From Opeltia flavorubescens (Eukaryota > Ascomycota > Lecanoromycetes > Teloschistales > Teloschistaceae), in assembly GCA_000442125.1 (NCBI GenBank), contig KE546973.1, forward strand, positions 1,364,001 through 1,428,000: a stretch of 64,000 bases of DNA, given 5' to 3'. Shown piece after piece: positions 12,622-25,062 of the stretch; positions within the stretch are counted from its first letter, which is position 1; each line of letters begins with the position of its first letter. A program made the translations under genes and the position numbers. The notes beneath the pieces were generated by a model. That model saw nothing but the letters and a program-made list of their open reading frames with translations, was not told the DNA's origin and did no database searches.

Positions 12622-14850
12622 TATGGAGGCCTTGGTGATAGAGCTGGGGTATGGGAAGGAAGAGAGAAGAGGGAAGGCTGAAGTTGTCTAAAGAGCTTTG
12701 CTTCTGATGATGTTGCACATGCTGACAAATGAAAGCCTACAAACCGGGTAGAGTCATTATTGACTATGAAAGAAGACGAGTTTGGCGAGTAGTCATAGGG
12801 TAGAGGAAGGGATATAGAGGTGAGTTTGACAGGATTAAGATGTGAAGGAGTGATGAAGGGGTTTTCCTGACTGAAGAAAACATCACAAGGAGAGATTGAC
12901 AGCAATACAAGGTTGGGAACAAAACAACGCCCAACTCCGTCAAGCAAAGCAATCGATGTTTTACAGATTTTGGAAGTGTAGGAATCACTGGGGAAGGAGC
13001 GATGGAGGGCCATGATTTAATAATATCTGGCCGTAAGTTTTCGGAAGGATCTACCAACGCCTCAGTAGTCAGAATGAGGCGTACTTTCATCGATCTAATC
13101 GAGAGGGTTCAAAAGCAAGGGCTGACGTCTAGATTGGCATTTATGAGTCGGTTTGCTACCCCTGTAATTTAATAGAATTTCCGATTTGCCTCTTTGCCCC
13201 TTACCGCTTAAAAACACTGACCGATTGGCACGCCGGGAACTAAAACCTTTTAGGCCAGGTACAACACCCCTTCCCGTACACAGCCTCACTTTCGATAAAT
13301 TTCTAACGTTCAGATTGAAAGTGAAGCACATCTCCGGGTTCCTGACCTTATCTAACCCTGCTCCATCTTCTTTTTATCTTGGCATCTCCAAGACATTCAC
13401 ATCTTTCTTCAGGAAGGAGTACCTAATAATTTCAGTACCCGCAATACTTATTCAATAAAATGCAAAGCAGAAGAAAAATAAATAAGCACGGTAAGAGAGT
13501 GCTTGCTGACGGGAGCCTCCGAGAATGCCGCCGATGCCGTAGAGATGTAGCACACCAAGCATAAAACCGCAGCAGCAGTTCCATCATCTTCCGGCATCGG
13601 CAACTTGCATTAAACCAACCGCACATAACGAAGCAGATCAAGGCACATTGCAAGATCGGGATTCAAGACTAGACATACGTCCCATCCAGTTATATACACT
13701 GGCATCTGTCACTTCAAGCCTGAGCCTCGGTTTGTTGCGGAACGTCCGTCCATGGCCGAGCAACCCGTTCCTCCGAATACTCTCCCATAACCCGTGCATC
13801 TATCCGTGCTCTGCTTGCCCACGTAAGAGAAATCCGACAAATATATCGTTTTAGGTCGTCCACTCATTCCTGCTACATTTTGAACGTAGGTAAAGCGTGA
13901 TCTCTGTAGAACCATTGGGAGATCGATATTGAGCCTTGGCTTTCCTGGCAGGGAAACCCATGCCAGCTAACATATTGTTCAACTTTAGCACGGCATTGCT
14001 TACCTATTCATGTTCTTTCCTACTTCTACTTGAACCTTTTTGCCTTGATTAACTGGTGTCGCGCTCCAGAACGGCCTCTGAAGAGTTATGTCGTCGATGC
14101 GCCGACCATCTCGACCATGGGCCATCAATAAGTCTTCATGCTGAAGCCTTATCTCCTGACGCCCTATCGTCGATCGTCGGTTTCTTAGGTATGCTATACC
14201 ATGATAGAACGCTTAATGTATGTCTAAGTCTTCCCTTATTATTGCCGTGGTAGATTCTGGACAAGGTAAGTCCACACGTTTCGAAAAATATAGACATGGA
14301 TTCCCACGTGTAAAGCATCATTTTTGTTCTGAAAAGATCTTTCATAGTAAGACTTTGAATCTTTGGCAGCTGACCATTTTCCTGTTACTCGCCCTCATCA
14401 CTTTCAAGTTTTGTCAAGGAAAGCTTAGTACGGGCGTAAATTTAGGAGCGGGCTTGGGTCCTGATAGATGTAATCCTAGTAGCTACATCAAAGATATGTT
14501 ATGCCCCTCAATGATAGCGTTCTCTCGGATTTGCAATATACCCAGGGAATATGTTTAAACAAAAAGGATGGGCCGCGGCAACTTTACAGTAGGTCAGTGT
14601 TGGGAGAAGCTTACATCACTTCACATTCGTCTTTGAAAACCGCTTCTCCGCAAGGCTACCGCGCTATTGAACACCAAATCTTAAACATTCTGTTTACGAA
14701 TCCATCCATCAGTGCTGAATGAGGCAACCAAAGATCACGCACACTACTCAAAAGCTTACCAGATCGTGTTTCTTCAAGCTTCAAACTCAAACGCTACCAA
14801 CTCTTCTCATCCGCGTGCCTCAATCTTGACTTCACTGCCTACTCACTATC
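12622..14850. other. Long intergenic stretch without supported genes
   Basis: This spans 2.2 kb between the divergent SOK1-like and S10 carboxypeptidase genes. Only short, unconserved open frames occur on both strands. I see no spliced coding series, transposon ends or large repeats. It probably contains both promoters and long 5' leaders. Confidence 0.5.
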
Positions 14851-16735
14851 ATGAGGCTTTCTTTTAATCCTTTCGCCCTAGTGCTCACGCTATCCATTCC
14901 CATTGATGCGGCGCCGAAGGTTCCTCCATACGCTATCTGCTCCAATGTCACTCAGTTTGCTGTTCGCTCGCTTCCCGATGTCAACTTTTCTATACCTCCC
15001 AATTGGGCAGGACAAATCCCTATACCTGGTTCCGGCAACAATAAGTTGTTCTTCTGGCTTTTCCAGGGCGAGAGCCACAAGGCTTCGGAGAACCTCATCA
15101 GTAAACTTCACGTACCTGAGGCTCAGTATTTAGACTGACCTTGTCTAGTCTGGCTGAATGGCGGCCCAGGTTGCTCATCTATGACCGGGCTGACTTCCGA
15201 GAATGGGCCTTTGCAATTCCAAGCCGGGACTGCCTTACCCAACCCAAATCCTTATTCCTGGACGAAACTCGCAAACATCCTTTATATCGATCAGCCTGTG
15301 GGTACCGGCTATTCTACTGGAGACAAAGTACAGTCCAATTTGGCGGACGTTACCGACGATTTCTTCCATTGGCTCAAGGCTTTCTATGGTCATTTCCCAA
15401 CACTCCTCAATAAAAATACCTATATAATCGGAGAGTCATATGCTGGTATCTACGTAAGCAAGCCCCCAATTCCACTATCTGAACACTGCTTCTCCTAGTC
15501 CGAGATCCATGGTGGACGGGACGAGGAAAAGGCCACGGCAACGCTGACAAAAGTAAAGATCCCTTACTTCACCAAAGCAATCCTCTCAAACCGCGACCAC
15601 CTCAAAATTAATCTAAAAGCAATAGCCCTTGGTGACCCTACCATTGGCAACAACGCCGCCATGACCGACGTCGTAACATCGACATACCTCCACCAACTCG
15701 CCTTCGCCTACAACATCCCAACCGAAATCCTCCACGTTTTCGATACCGCAGACCACGAATGCGGTTTTGATAAAGTCCTTTCTCAACTCACCTACCCGCC
15801 CAAAGGCCCCATCGTCATCCCCGGAAACCCAGAGGGTGGCAATTTCCTTCTTCACAAGCGCAAAATTGGGAAACGCCAAAACTACTGCTCTTCTACGGTA
15901 GTCCCCAATACACCCGCTCTCATCAACGCCTCCATCCACGACCCCTGCACCATCGCCTGCGCAACCTACAGTACTGCACTCGCATACCTAGCTTCTATAA
16001 ACAAGTGCTTCGACCCCTACAACATCCATACCACCTGCGCCAACAATCAACAGAACCAAAACGGCTCCTCTGGCCCTACGCAATACCTAAATAGGCAGGA
16101 CGTCAAAAGAGCTTTACATGTTCCCCTGGAGAAGGAGTGGGTGCAGTGCAACGACACAGTGAATGAGCGGTTGAGCAACGAATTCGTCGTTCCACCTACC
16201 TATGACATTTTGCCTGAGATTCTGGAGAAGGGAGTTAAAGTGCATGTTTATTCTGGGGAATGGGATTTCCTGGTTAATCATTTTGGGGTGGAGTTGGTGT
16301 TAGGGAATATGACGTGGTATGTATGAATTTTCGAGGGATTCTTGTTTGTTCCTATTGGGCTCCGCTCATGTGTTATTGTGAGAACATTGATATGCTGACG
16401 CGTATCTGGTACAACACTAGGAACGGTCATCAAGGATTCTCCCGTCCTCCGAACCGCACTTTCAAAATCGATGGCAAGATTGTAGCGCATTGGCAGTATG
16501 AGGTAAGTTTCCCCTTCCCCTTCCCCTTCCCCTTCCCCTTTTCCACCCACCCTCCCCCCTCTTCCCACAAGATTCCACCCAATCTAACCTTATATCATCG
16601 AAACAGCGTGGGCTCTCCTACCACCACATTCTAAAAGCAGGACATATGGTCCCGCACGACCAGCCAAAAGTCATGTTTGAGTATCTAAAAGCTTTCGTGC
16701 TTGGTGGGGATGGCTATAAGAACGGACACGACTAG
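14851..16735 (+). CDS. Secreted serine carboxypeptidase (peptidase family S10)
   Basis: Exons 14851-15100, 15149-15453, 15559-16316, 16421-16502 and 16607-16735 give 507 residues with a signal peptide (MRLSFNPFALVLTLSIPIDA). S10 landmarks are present: [24 protein letters not shown] with nucleophile Ser180, SGEWDFLVN with Asp421, and AGHMVPHDQP with His478. The enzyme should remove C-terminal amino acids outside the cell or in the vacuole. A dibasic segment (HKRKIGKRQ, about residue 285) could be cut by a Kex2-type protease to give a two-chain enzyme. The exon 3 start at 15559 joins GIY to IPYFTKAIL as in related enzymes. An acceptor at 15499 would add 20 residues in frame. Confidence 0.9.
16511..16540 (+). 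repeat. Hexanucleotide microsatellite (CCCCTT)5 in an intron
   Basis: Five perfect copies of CCCCTT lie within the last intron of the S10 carboxypeptidase gene, just after the GTAAGT donor. The tract may vary in length between strains. Confidence 0.95.
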
Positions 16736-17284
16736 TAATAGGCTTTGAAGAGCGGGGAAAAGGGGCGGGCCGTTTTTGGGGGGACAAAGGGGGCGATAAG
16801 AATAAGGCTCAGAGCAGCAGATTAAAGTACATCCGTTTATAGGTATTTGTATACAGCATTGTGGTTATTACTCCTCAGGAATATGGAAAACAGAAGAGAA
16901 GGGATAGATTAATGCGGACTGCGGTAGGATACTGAAACTCAATAGGGATACTCCTATTACAGTAGTATTGTATATACATCATCATACCGAGTCTACATTT
17001 CTCATGGAGATTCCATTAAAATCCTTGATCCATTGAACCAGCTATATCGTGACGTAAAATCATTCGATCAGCTATAATATTCAGCAAACCAATATCTAAC
17101 CAGTACTTCGTCAGGCTTTCAGTAAAACGTTTCCATTTCCGCCTAAGCATGGAAGCAAATTGGGTATCAAAATACAGGACAAGACAAACAAACACAATAC
17201 TGCCAATGAAATCAATTTTCCTTAGGTCCAATTGACGCTGAAGCAATTACCAGATCATGATCGGGTCCCAAGGGATCTTCGAGC
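16736..17284. other. Intergenic, between convergent genes
   Basis: This contains the 3' flanks of the S10 carboxypeptidase and SWIM-RING genes. No gene is supported. Confidence 0.5.
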
Positions 17285-18675
17285 CTAATATCCATTTTCG
17301 TAATATTCATCATCAACATCATCGTCGTCATAGGCGTGATAATATCCCCTACTACACCATCAGCTCATCTTCTTTCGACGACCAAATTAGCCCCTATTAG
17401 TAACAACTGACCTTGCTCGCTGCCTGTTAAGCCAAGGTTGGTGGTACGTCGAAGTATCTAGGGCATCCACCATATAAGTTACACTTTCCACTCAGACGGG
17501 CAAACAACATTTCTCACCTCGATGTCGCGACAACCCCAACTGAGCGGCAACATTAACATACCCCTCCCTATTCCTCTTCCCTTGCGTCTTAATCTTCTCA
17601 ATAGATTCTTCATCGCCCTGCCAGGGCGTACGGCTATCATCCCCCCAATAAAGTCAGCATTAATCACAACTAACGCGACCGAGAGAGATATAAGTGCCCA
17701 AGCAAGGCAAAGAATTTTTTCATACCAGTATACACATTTAACATCCATCATTCGCTTCTGGCTCTTGGCCCATTGTTCAAAGCAGTGCTTGTGGATGTTG
17801 TTTCCGCAAGCAGCTTTGCACCATACAATCTCCTCGCTCTCGGGCTCGAATTCCATGAAGCATATGGGGCAGTCGCCGGCGATTTCCTTCCTATTAGATG
17901 GCGCTGAAGGGGCGGCAGTGGCGGAGGATGCTGGTAAGGGCGCTTGGGAGAAAATTTCGCGGAGCTCGGAGGAGAGGAACGCGAGTTGGTATTGGAGGTG
18001 TTCCGGGGCTTTGAGGACATTGTGGAGGACCTGTGAAAATTTCAGTAAGTGATGGTGATGATGATAGACATAGAAAGAGGGAGAGGTACGTAGACGATGT
18101 GCTTGCATTGGTTGCCTTTGCTGTAATCTGGGCATGTACAGCTTGGGACCAGGCCAATCGTGATGCTGTAGATGTTGCCTGTCGTACCAGCCATTTCTAC
18201 CGTTTCCTCAGGGATTGCTTCTGTGCCTCCACGAGCGCGGCCGACGACGAACATCCTGCACTTGATGCATTAATTTGTCGATCTTGGATAATGGCTGGGA
18301 AGAAGCTTGCCTTTGCGAAACCGCTCGTTCCAGCTTCAGCAAGTATGATTGAGGCGCATGTTTCCGGAATAGGCGTAATCTCTTCTCTTCGCCTTTACTG
18401 CCAGTCTTTGGGGTTGCGATCTTGCGCTTTTTGGGTGTTGAAGGTCCTGTATCCTCATCATATTGCATACCCTTTTCGAGGTCTCCTTTTGAAAGTAATT
18501 TTCGTTTCATGGGTCTCGACTTGGGGGGAGACGAGTCTTGTGAAGACAGTATGGAGAGTTCGCTGTCGATCTGCTTCCATTTCTTCGACCTGGCGGACTT
18601 GGCCGGTGTGTTCATCGTTTTTGATCTCGTACAAGAAGCGGGGCTGGATTTTGTCGCCATCATGGGAGCCTTCAA
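17285..18675 (-). CDS. SWIM-type plus RING-type zinc finger protein, probable E3 ubiquitin ligase
   Basis: Six exons (18675-18311, 18255-18090, 18030-17726, 17633-17518, 17457-17412, 17348-17285) give 353 residues. The order is a basic disordered N-terminus, a SWIM finger (CTCPDYSKGNQCKHIVY: CxC...CxH), a helical linker (LAFLSSELREIF), then a RING-like finger with CPIC, CKAACGNNIHKHCFEQW and a final CVYC completed across a splice junction. The C-terminus ends in an Asp/Tyr-rich tail. SWIM-RING proteins are usually E3 ligases; substrate unknown. The first intron is GC-AG (GCAAGC donor at 18310): splicing there restores SQRMFVVGRARG, and no GT donor nearby gives the right phase. The last intron has a TAGTAG tandem acceptor, so one extra Ser is possible. 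Confidence 0.88.
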
Positions 18676-19942
18676 GATGTAGGAGAAGCTCTCAGATTAT
18701 TGGAGATTGTTTCTATGTGCTCTTTCCCTGATCTCAGACGACGGTCGCAAAGCAGCGCACAGGTGGTAGATATCGATACTGCTGTGGTTGTGACTTGTTC
18801 TGATATTCGTCACACAGTCCTCAACAAATTGAACTGTCTTTCGAAAAATGCGACAATTAACTATCATCCCATCAATAGTGTTTATGACTCTCCAAACCCA
18901 AACAAACCCTTCGCCTCCATGACGTCACCGCACACTTCCGGGTTTTCCTCGGCACCCAAAAAATACCTAAATCACCTCAAAAATCCCACCACTCTCTTCC
19001 CTTTCTTCGATATAACTCCTCGCTCAAAGAATCGCAATCAAAGCTCACAAACAGAGGTTCCCTTTCGAGAGAACCTCACATACAAAAACACATATACTCA
19101 GCTTTGGGAGAAAGTCCCCGGACACCCTCTGCATTCTTTGCAGCAAGGAACGCGGAAACGCGCCGCCATAAAAGCAACCTTCGCGGCTCACCTCCACCCT
19201 CACCTCCCTTACCCTCTCATTACCCCTTTCTTGCTGCCATTTGCACTCTCTTTCTATTCCAAGTTTTTTCGAACTATTCTCGGGTGGTCCGCTACTCGGG
19301 ATGGGGAGAGAAATTGGGATTGGAGGGAGGAGGCCAAGATTGCGTTTTTTTAGGTATGAGGAAACAAGGGATTCCATAGGTGATGGGCGAGGGCTATATT
19401 CGTCGAAATGGATAGTTATGCGATTGCCTCTTTTTCTTCTTCCTTCTCGAGGGGAGAAAAGAGGGGTAACTCGATGGGGCTTATTCTTGAGGCGAGGAGT
19501 TATCATCATCATCATCATCCCTTCTTAGAATCATCTTGGATGTCTACATTCTGCCCCTTTTGTTGGATTTCCTTCTTCGGGAAAATCATCAATGGGGACC
19601 GAGATGATCTATGAGGAAAGATGTCTGATATTTCGGAATCTGGGGGATCAAAGAAATGTTCAAATGATGATATATCATTATCAATAGAGTCAAGCACTTA
19701 GGCGAACCGCAGACCCTATGTGGTGTCGGTGAGCCGTTGAAGACTACGATATGCGTTATGGTATCTGATGAACTGTCGGCGATCAAGAATTGTTAATGAA
19801 TAGAAGAAATTGACTACTTGTGCTGTTGAGCTAGCTACTTTTTTCCCCGTACAATTGATAAAGCCCGTAGCCCTGACGCCTGTTGTATGATTGTCCCGAA
19901 CGCCTGACTCAGATGCCCTCCAATGCTGGGTATTGCCTGATA
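18676..19942. other. Intergenic, 1.3 kb
   Basis: This lies upstream of the SWIM-RING gene and downstream of KEX1, both on the minus strand. Unconserved frames up to 217 codons exist (e.g. 18700-19353, plus strand) but have low-complexity, leader-like composition. An (ATC)6 run sits at 19502-19519. No gene is supported. Confidence 0.5.
19502..19519 (+). repeat. Trinucleotide microsatellite (ATC)6
   Basis: Six perfect ATC copies in the intergenic region between KEX1 and the SWIM-RING gene. Confidence 0.9.
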
Positions 19943-21947
19943 TTATTGCTTCTCATTCTCTTCTGCAGTGCCACTGACATGCCTTTTCTTCTTCTCTGAC
20001 TCCCCAATATCGTCTTCCGAGCTTTCACCCCCTAAACTATATCTCTCCGTCCCTTCCTCTCGAGGCTCAACGACATGCAGGTCATCTAGCTCACCTTCGT
20101 CAAAATCAGCAGCCTCGATATCCCTTCCTTCCGGCTTGCCTCGACTGTCTCCATAACCTGTCCCGTTCATTCTTGGTAGATAACTGCTTGATCCACCGAA
20201 CAGACCTTGGTAACCCGCTCGCTTCCGACGTTCCTTCCATACGAACCAACCCCATGCCACTGCCGCTATGATGACAATGACAAGGGCCACTTCACCCGAC
20301 CGATAGTACGCAGCATATTTGGCCTTCTCGATCTTCTCCTTCTCGGCCTCTTCAGCAACGGTACTGTTCGGATGACCTCCAACACTAGTCTGCACACCTT
20401 TCTCGCCGTCAATCCGAGAATCCGTTGGCTTCCCACCTATGCTAGCAATATCGACATCCATGAACCTGTCCAGCATATCCCTCGATCGCCGCGGGAAATC
20501 GAAAGGGACCATATGAGAGGAGTTGTAGAATAGGATGTACGTTAGATTTCGTGCTTCTTGGTAGATACCGGCCGGTTCACCTTCGAAAGTCCAGTCTCTG
20601 CGAGGAGCCATGGTTCCCGGTGAAAGTTCGAACCCTTTGCCACCGTTCCACTCCATGTTATGGATAAGCTCCTCGGTGCCAACGTGGTTGCATATCAAAT
20701 CCTTATCCCCAGAGAACAGTACCATAGGCACCTGCTCCAGAAGCCCTGGCAGGATCGAGATCGATGGTTTAGAGTGAGGATGGAATGCACCACTCACAGC
20801 TCCAGCACACTCTGTCCAGCCTGACTGTTTATCCTTGTTAATGTGAAGCGCATTTTTGACATCATCGCGACGGAGATACGGAGTGACATCTTTGAGATCT
20901 GGCGGCCAATTCATCCCACAACTGGGCCAGGTATCATCGAGTCGAACATCGTACATGTTTGAGCAGCGATTTCCTTTTCTGGTCAAGTCCAACATTGCAG
21001 TCAAGATTTTCTCGCAAGCAGGTTGATCGACTTTGTCCGCTCCGCCGGGCTCATTGAGCGTCTTGACACAGTCGGAATACATTGCCTCAAGCTTCTTCGC
21101 AATATCTGTGCCCCCTTGTATAAGTCCAGCTTGGTAGCCAAATTGAATGTAGGCGTCGTATTGCTCTACGGGAGATATCCAGCCATTCCCTATCAGCAGA
21201 CCTGACAGATTCCACTGCTTGTCCTTTTGTTTGGCGTTGCGTTCCAGGATTGCTTTGGCAATATACGGTATGTGCTGTCCAGCGTAAGACTCCCCAGCGA
21301 TATAGAGCTAAATACTTTCATCAGCATTGTTCCTCAAATATAATTGACCAAGACTCACGTCGTTGGTAGTATATTCTGGGAAAAGTGCAAAGAACTTTTC
21401 CAAAAATTGCACCATCTGATCCGCCATCTGAGGGAGCTCAGTAACATAGCTATCCGTGTCGACGTAGCTGTAACCGGTGCCCACGGGATTGTCTACGAAG
21501 AGGACATTGGCAAATTCATCCCATGACCCGTCATTGTAGACCAAATGTTCCGAGTCCTTTAACCTGTATGGGCCTATTTCCATAAGAGCCCCATCCATGG
21601 AGCTACAGCCTGGTCCGCCATTAAGCCATAGTACAGTCCTTTGACGATTTGCGATATGGCGATTTTGGAAATGCCAGAAGAAAAGGTTACCGTGGTGCTC
21701 GGGTGTGACCTCGATGTGCCTGTAAAAATAATTAACGTCGACACTCGTAGAGAGATATCCAGAATAATCAATCTCACCCAGCATGCATAGTCAGCAATGG
21801 GCCATCTGGTTGACCTGGAAGTGAATCGACGAAGTAGTCCGCTGCACTTTTCGCAGCTACGTTCTCCGCAAGTAAGAGGATCCAAGCTACCAGCCATAGA
21901 CGACAACTCTGAACGAGAGACCATCGCGGACTTTGCGATGTCATCAT
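19943..21947 (-). CDS. KEX1: Kex1-type prohormone-processing serine carboxypeptidase of the Golgi
   Basis: Exons 21947-21778, 21719-21359 and 21307-19943 give 631 residues. A signal peptide (hydrophobic [16 protein letters not shown]) precedes the S10 domain with [29 protein letters not shown] (Ser184), [10 protein letters not shown] (Asp380) and SSHMVPFD (His442). Distinctive for Kex1 is the C-terminal part: one transmembrane helix near residues 517-534 ([18 protein letters not shown]) and a long acidic cytosolic tail. Kex1 trims Lys and Arg from peptides after Kex2 cleavage, for example of pheromones and secreted proproteins. Potential Kex2 sites occur in the secreted proteins at 6486 and 14851, but a link is only inference. 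Confidence 0.95.
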
Positions 21948-22343
21948 GTTCAAAATTATCAGTATTGGTTGTTCCGGAAAAGGGCCTTGAGCTGTAGCTT
22001 AGGTGGAGGAGGACCGAGCGTCCGGAATCAGGGTGGCGATGTAATCATTGGAGTCAAGAATTCGTTATGTCCAGGGGAATGTTGAGAAGATGCAGTTTGT
22101 TTAAGAGGTCTAGGTACAGCCTAGCTGTCGTATGGATGAATTTGGTGGTATGATGGGCCGGAAGTGGTCGTTATTGACAGTTTCTTTGAACAAACCCCCC
22201 CTGTTCAGGGCCAGCTTTCAGGGCATCCTACTTCATGCCGCATGCTGCGCCGAATGCATAACGCTTATTCATGCATCCAAGCCTACTTGTACCGTTGTCC
22301 TACACCTCGATACACATACGGAAACATTTAATTTGAGATCCTT
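21948..22343. other. Intergenic
   Basis: KEX1 promoter region and the 3' flank of the next minus-strand gene. Nothing else is supported. Confidence 0.5.
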
Positions 22344-23466
22344 CTATAATGGCGGCTGCTGCTGAATACCATCGGGACCAATAATGAGGCCGTCGGCGAA
22401 CCGTCTCGCCTCCTCCTCTATCTTGGTAACATCAATTCTACCACTACCCAATGCGCTTTTCATGCCCTCCACTACCTCTCGCTCACCCATGACCTCTGTC
22501 ATAATCTGTCCTTCCTGTCTCCAATAGCCTTCTGCTTTCCTCCGCAAACCTTCATCCCTCACCACGACATTGCGCACAATGCCCAGCGCACCCAATCGCC
22601 CTCTAGCACTCTCCAGAATCTTGATTGAAGTCTCCATCCTTTCAGCAGCTGTTGGGGGAACGACAAATAACCGGTTTGTCGCTGAGGCCCAGAGAAAGCC
22701 AGCGATGGCCGCATCCGCAATTGCTATCCCAATACCTCGCCAAATGCGCATATTCCAGTGGAAATGATTCAAATCTTCCTGTCTCAGAACGCGTGCATTT
22801 GCTTTATAATCACCTCCTCCGGTCAGGTAACATTCAGACAGAGCCAGTCCAATGCCAATCGTTACGGCCGAAGTTCGCCATCTATTCCCTTCTTTCCCAG
22901 CAATGGCAGACGAGGTTGCAACACCAAGGGCGAAAAGGTGGAGGATATGCGGAAATAAGATCATAGGTACGGCGTACCAGAAGTAGCTCATCGGTTCATC
23001 AGAAATGCAAAACGGACAATCAGTCACGACGGAAGGACCATAGTAGAGGTAAAGACAACGGGCGTCAATCGATGCAATTCGAGGTTTTAGGAGGTCATCA
23101 GCTGTCGTGAGTCGGCCTTCAGGTCTTTCTTTGGCCAGACGATTGAATAAGGCATCGTTAGGTATCTGTAGGCGGGATTTTGTGGCGAGGAAGATGTTCT
23201 CTGGCGCAAAGTAAGGGAGGGTAGATATCAAGGCGAAAAGGCAGGAGACGAATAAGATGTTGAGAGCTGTAAGAACGTATGGTGGGAGCGGTCGAACAAG
23301 TACAGGTCTTGATCGTGATCGGGCTCGATAGCTTCGATAGTAAGAAACAATGCGTGGGAGTGCAAGAGGACCCAATGTGAATAGGATAGTTTTGATTCTG
23401 CAAGGATTAGTTCGAGCTCGGAAACGAGAGAGGATAACCATACGTAGAGAGACTGATCTGAACCAT
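22344..23466 (-). CDS. Five-span membrane protein of unknown function
   Basis: Exon 1 (23466-23444) encodes MVQISLST; after a 46-nt intron exon 2 (23397-22344) encodes the rest, 358 residues in all. About five hydrophobic spans are seen, near residues 8-27, 50-72, 148-172, 185-205 and 230-250. Between spans 2 and 3 lies a loop with CLYLYYGPSVVTDCPFC, where closely spaced cysteines may be conserved. The C-terminal 110 residues are soluble and helical. I recognise no enzyme motif. The short first exon restores a proper start: the long open frame alone would begin with an unlikely leader read from the intron. Confidence 0.8.
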
Positions 23467-24124
23467 GGCGGCGCTATCAGACTCGGAGTATAGGTGTTAT
23501 CGAGGGATCATGATGGTGTCGCTGCTCCGTCTTATGCGCCAGTCGCGAATTCGTGGACAGATTGCGCCGCATTGAATTTAGTTCCTGCCAAGGCTCGTCA
23601 ATAATCCCTGTGACGATCAGCAGCGGTTGCTTTTCCATGCATATTTCAATTCCACTTTCTCTTGCAGGCCGTGTATGAGACTGGGCCAATACGAAGCGAG
23701 CAGGCGGTATGTGCACGGCATATACTGTCTCCAGCCCTTCTCAACTATGTGTGAAAGAGATCGGTATTACGATACCACCAAGCCATCGTCATTGGCAGAC
23801 TGATTCTGCGATCAAAGTGGAGGTGAGAATGGCCATTTATCTCTTTAGCATTCACGACTGGCGCTTTCGAAGCTTTGGCGATCTCCTTTCCAATGGTCAC
23901 TCAGAGTCAAAAAGTATACGCCTAAAGGGAGCTCGTCACCTCTGCCAAGAGGTCGTCTCACTCGTGTTGCAGCATTCAAGCTCCGAAGGCTCTGAGAATG
24001 TTGCGTCTAAAAGTCGAGAAACACAAATGGGGTCAGGGGGTAATCAATTTGCATCTTAGACTTTTCAGAACAGTGGCATACGAACGCAATCAATATCTTA
24101 AGCACTTCCGCTCGAATGCAATAT
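23467..24124. other. Intergenic
   Basis: This lies between two minus-strand genes. A 116-codon plus-strand frame at 23709-24059 has no recognisable features. No gene is supported. Confidence 0.5.
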
Positions 24125-24926
24125 CTACAACTCTTTCTTCCCCTCCCCTTTCCCCCTACCACCCACCCCCATCTCAACCTTCCCCTTCTCACCACCTCTC
24201 ATCTGCTCCTCCCTCCTCTTCTGCACCAAGATCCACCCCGCTGCTCCCGCCGCCCCAACGAGTTGCACCACGGTCCCGCACGCAATGCCCCAAACCTGAA
24301 TACTCACACTTCCCCTCGGCGCCCTCGGGAACGAAAGCAAGAACTCCACATATCCCGGCACCCAACCCCTCGGGATCCAAAACATAGGCCTTTTCGCGAA
24401 CCAGAACTGTAGAAAGAAACGGAGGCCGTTGGTACCGAGCCAGCGGGCGACTGTCACGGCTTGATTGAAGTTGTTGCGAAATGATTTGAGGGAGTTCGCT
24501 AAACGAAGTATCAATGAGCTTAAGTGCGACCTCTTGGGAGTAGGCTAGGAGCGAGAATTAATACCTTTCGCATCATACTGCTCCACGGCTTTGTCATGCT
24601 GTCTTCTTAGCTTCGCCCATTTCGCAAATTCATCCTGCGAGCTCGTGGCATTCATCTCCCGTTTCAAGCGCAGGACTTCGGCGCGGAGAACTGACGATTC
24701 TTGGACGGATTTGGAGGTCGAGGTGGGGAATTTGTTGTAGAGTGTCCATAGCTATTCGCCCACTCCTGTTAGTATGTGTTGAGTGAAATCCTTGCTGGTT
24801 TCATTTTCTGTGAGGTATGGGGAGAAAGGCTAAGGTTACCAGTTCATTGATGGCAGTTGCGCCAACGGTATTTATAAGGTGAATACAAACTTGCAGTATG
24901 AAGACTATAAGGAGTAGGGAAATCAT
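24125..24926 (-). CDS. GET1: Get1, ER receptor subunit for tail-anchored protein insertion
   Basis: Exons 24926-24840, 24751-24565 and 24498-24125 give 215 residues. The protein starts with a membrane span ([18 protein letters not shown]). A cytosolic coiled coil follows ([19 protein letters not shown] through [19 protein letters not shown]), then two further spans around [13 protein letters not shown] and [18 protein letters not shown]. This layout is diagnostic for Get1/WRB. With Get2, Get1 forms the ER membrane receptor that binds Get3 through the coiled coil and inserts tail-anchored proteins. The Gly/Lys-rich last 30 residues are poorly conserved. The ATG is only 136 bp from the divergent gene at 25063, so the two share a short promoter. 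Confidence 0.92.
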
Positions 24927-25062
24927 GTTCGTGAAAACTGACCTCTTGTCAGCGCGCAGATGCTATGAGAGATCTCGATTTTACAAGTAGTTTTCTACTG
25001 AGTTCATCCCGCTATATCCACACCCCGCACCACTCCACCCCCTCTATCACTCCACTCTCTTC

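Noticed and set aside
12621-13013. 130-codon minus-strand frame adjoining the SOK1-like start
   Set aside because: It is in a different frame with its own stop, is not needed for the conserved Tcp11 region and looks like 5' leader.
18700-19353. 217-codon open frame on the plus strand upstream of the SWIM-RING gene
   Set aside because: Low-complexity, leader-like sequence without recognisable protein features; frames on other strands overlap equally well.
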